Below, piece by piece: positions 63,441-64,000 of a stretch of DNA of 64,000 nucleotides. Under the pieces are notes generated by a model. That model saw nothing but the letters and a program-made list of their open reading frames with translations. It did not search any database and was not told where the DNA came from. This stretch comes from Streptomyces sp. Tu6071 (GTDB lineage Bacteria; Actinomycetota; Actinomycetes; Streptomycetales; Streptomycetaceae), in NCBI RefSeq assembly GCF_000213055.1, contig NZ_CM001165.1, positions 2,689,445 to 2,753,444 on the forward strand, written 5' to 3'. A program made the position numbers and the translations under genes. The stretch's first letter is position 1. Each line of letters opens with the position of its first letter.

Positions 63441-63536
63441 GGGGAGCGGGAGGCTGAGGGGGAGGCCGCGAAGGAGAGCCTGCCGGTGGGGGCGAAGGGT
63501 GGTGCGCGGGGCGGGAGTTCACCCGCACGGATGAAT

Positions 63537-63551
63537 GCAAAGAGTTTTTGC
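63537..63551. promoter_or_regulatory. Operator candidate 1 of the ArsR-like regulator
   Basis: The palindrome GCAAAgagttTTTGC. It shares both half-sites and the 5-bp spacer length with the second palindrome, whose centre is 26 bp away. Confidence 0.6.
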
Positions 63552-63560
63552 AAAAGAGGC

Positions 63561-63589
63561 TTGCAAAGGTTCTTTGCACGTCCTACGGT
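63561..63589 (+). promoter_or_regulatory. Leaderless promoter with operator candidate 2
   Basis: -35 TTGCAA (63561-63566) and -10 TACGGT (63584-63589) are 17 bp apart, and the -10 ends six bases before ATG 63596. A second palindrome GCAAAggttcTTTGC (63563-63577) overlaps the -35, so a bound dimer should block transcription, as in autorepression. Confidence 0.65.
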
Positions 63590-63595
63590 AGTGCC

Positions 63596-64000
63596 ATGAC
63601 CGAGGACCTGACCCCCGCCGAAGAGACCATCGCCCGGACGACGCGCCAGCTCGACGCCCGCGGGCTGCGCGGTCTCGCCCACCCCCTGCGGCTGCGACTG
63701 CTCAACTCGCTGCGCCGCGGGGGCCCGGCCACCGCCTCGCAGCTCGGCAAGGAGCTGGGCGAGTCGAGCGGGGCGACGAGCTACCACCTGCGCCAGCTCG
63801 CGGAGCACGGCTTCGTCGAGGACGACCCGGAGCACGGCACGGGGCGCGAGCGCTGGTGGCGCGCGGTCCCGGACTCGATCAACTTCGACGCCCGCAAGGT
63901 CGACCAGGACGACCCCGAGATCCGGGGCGCCACGGACGTCTTCCTCCACGAACTCGCCTCCCTGCACTACCGCGAGACGGCCTCCTGGGTCGCCGACCGC
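63596..64000 (+). CDS. ArsR-like winged-helix regulator, 3' end outside the window
   Basis: The first 135 residues are present. A winged helix (about 22-95) reads LRGLAHPLRLRLLNSLRRGGPATASQLGKELGESSGATSYHLRQLAEHGFVEDD then GRERWWRAV, as in ArsR/HTH_20 regulators that lack metal-binding Cys. The start ATG 63596 fits the leaderless promoter. It probably represses itself and perhaps a neighbour outside the window. Confidence 0.85.
   Translation, partial: MTEDLTPAEETIARTTRQLDARGLRGLAHPLRLRLLNSLRRGGPATASQLGKELGESSGATSYHLRQLAEHGFVEDDPEHGTGRERWWRAVPDSINFDARKVDQDDPEIRGATDVFLHELASLHYRETASWVADR

Overview
The window is high-GC actinobacterial DNA and almost certainly the core chromosome of a Streptomyces species. 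It carries an SsgA-like sporulation protein, a Vsr/GHKL/Z1 defence cluster, GTG starts, several probable leaderless promoters, and a gene order (rdgB, rph, PTS EIIB/EIIC, cysM-cysO-mec, clpS, pncB, secreted protease, RDD proteins, ssgG) that from memory resembles the S. coelicolor SCO2900-2925 region. No rRNA, CRISPR array, integrase or transposase was seen.

Layout. (1) 1-1300: a cut-off membrane gene and a SEC-C protein. (2) 1.3-13.6 kb: a defence island of two convergent operons whose stop codons lie 6 bp apart. The rightward set is a Vsr endonuclease, a MORC-like GHKL ATPase, a PD-(D/E)XK nuclease, a Z1 helicase and two cytosine-5 DNA methyltransferase homologues. The first of these has Arg where the catalytic Cys should be; the second has an intact PCQ. 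The leftward set is an XRE-HTH/GHKL fusion, an unrecognised protein and a DUF6339-like protein, joined by 4-bp overlaps and preceded by two palindromes spaced two helical turns apart. (3) 13.9-24 kb: small proteins, a secreted glycosidase-like protein, an AraC regulator with a divergent SDR, an MFS carrier, a DUF445 protein and an SGNH hydrolase. (4) 23.9-30.7 kb: a four-gene ABC-2 export operon ending in a DUF1707 protein, and a large bifunctional penicillin-binding protein. (5) 30.8-34.5 kb: a guanidinium exporter behind a guanidine-III riboswitch, a GroES-like protein, a DUF3618 protein, a peroxiredoxin and a ProP-like carrier. (6) 34.6-36.2 kb: two HNH nuclease genes, the first frameshifted, and an odd class I tRNA with anticodon UAG. 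(7) 36.2-48.6 kb: housekeeping and metabolism: RdgB, RNase PH, N-acetylglucosamine-type PTS, a metallo-beta-lactamase fold hydrolase, a MazF-like protein, the CysO/CysM/Mec cysteine route with a cysteine leader peptide, an amino acid permease, ClpS, and NAD salvage (PncB, PncA). (8) 48.7-58.5 kb: an M6 secreted protease behind a long repeat-rich gap with a strong G-quadruplex motif, two RDD proteins, SsgG, a GlcD-like oxidase and a DUF2993 gene remnant. (9) 58.5-64 kb: an Lrp regulator, a four-gene OpuC-type osmoprotectant importer, and an ArsR-like regulator preceded by two matching palindromes and cut off by the window end.

The most unusual material is the defence island. It combines a base-modification and restriction set of the prokaryotic MORC/Z1 kind with a catalytically impaired methyltransferase paralogue and a second GHKL operon that I cannot assign to a named system.
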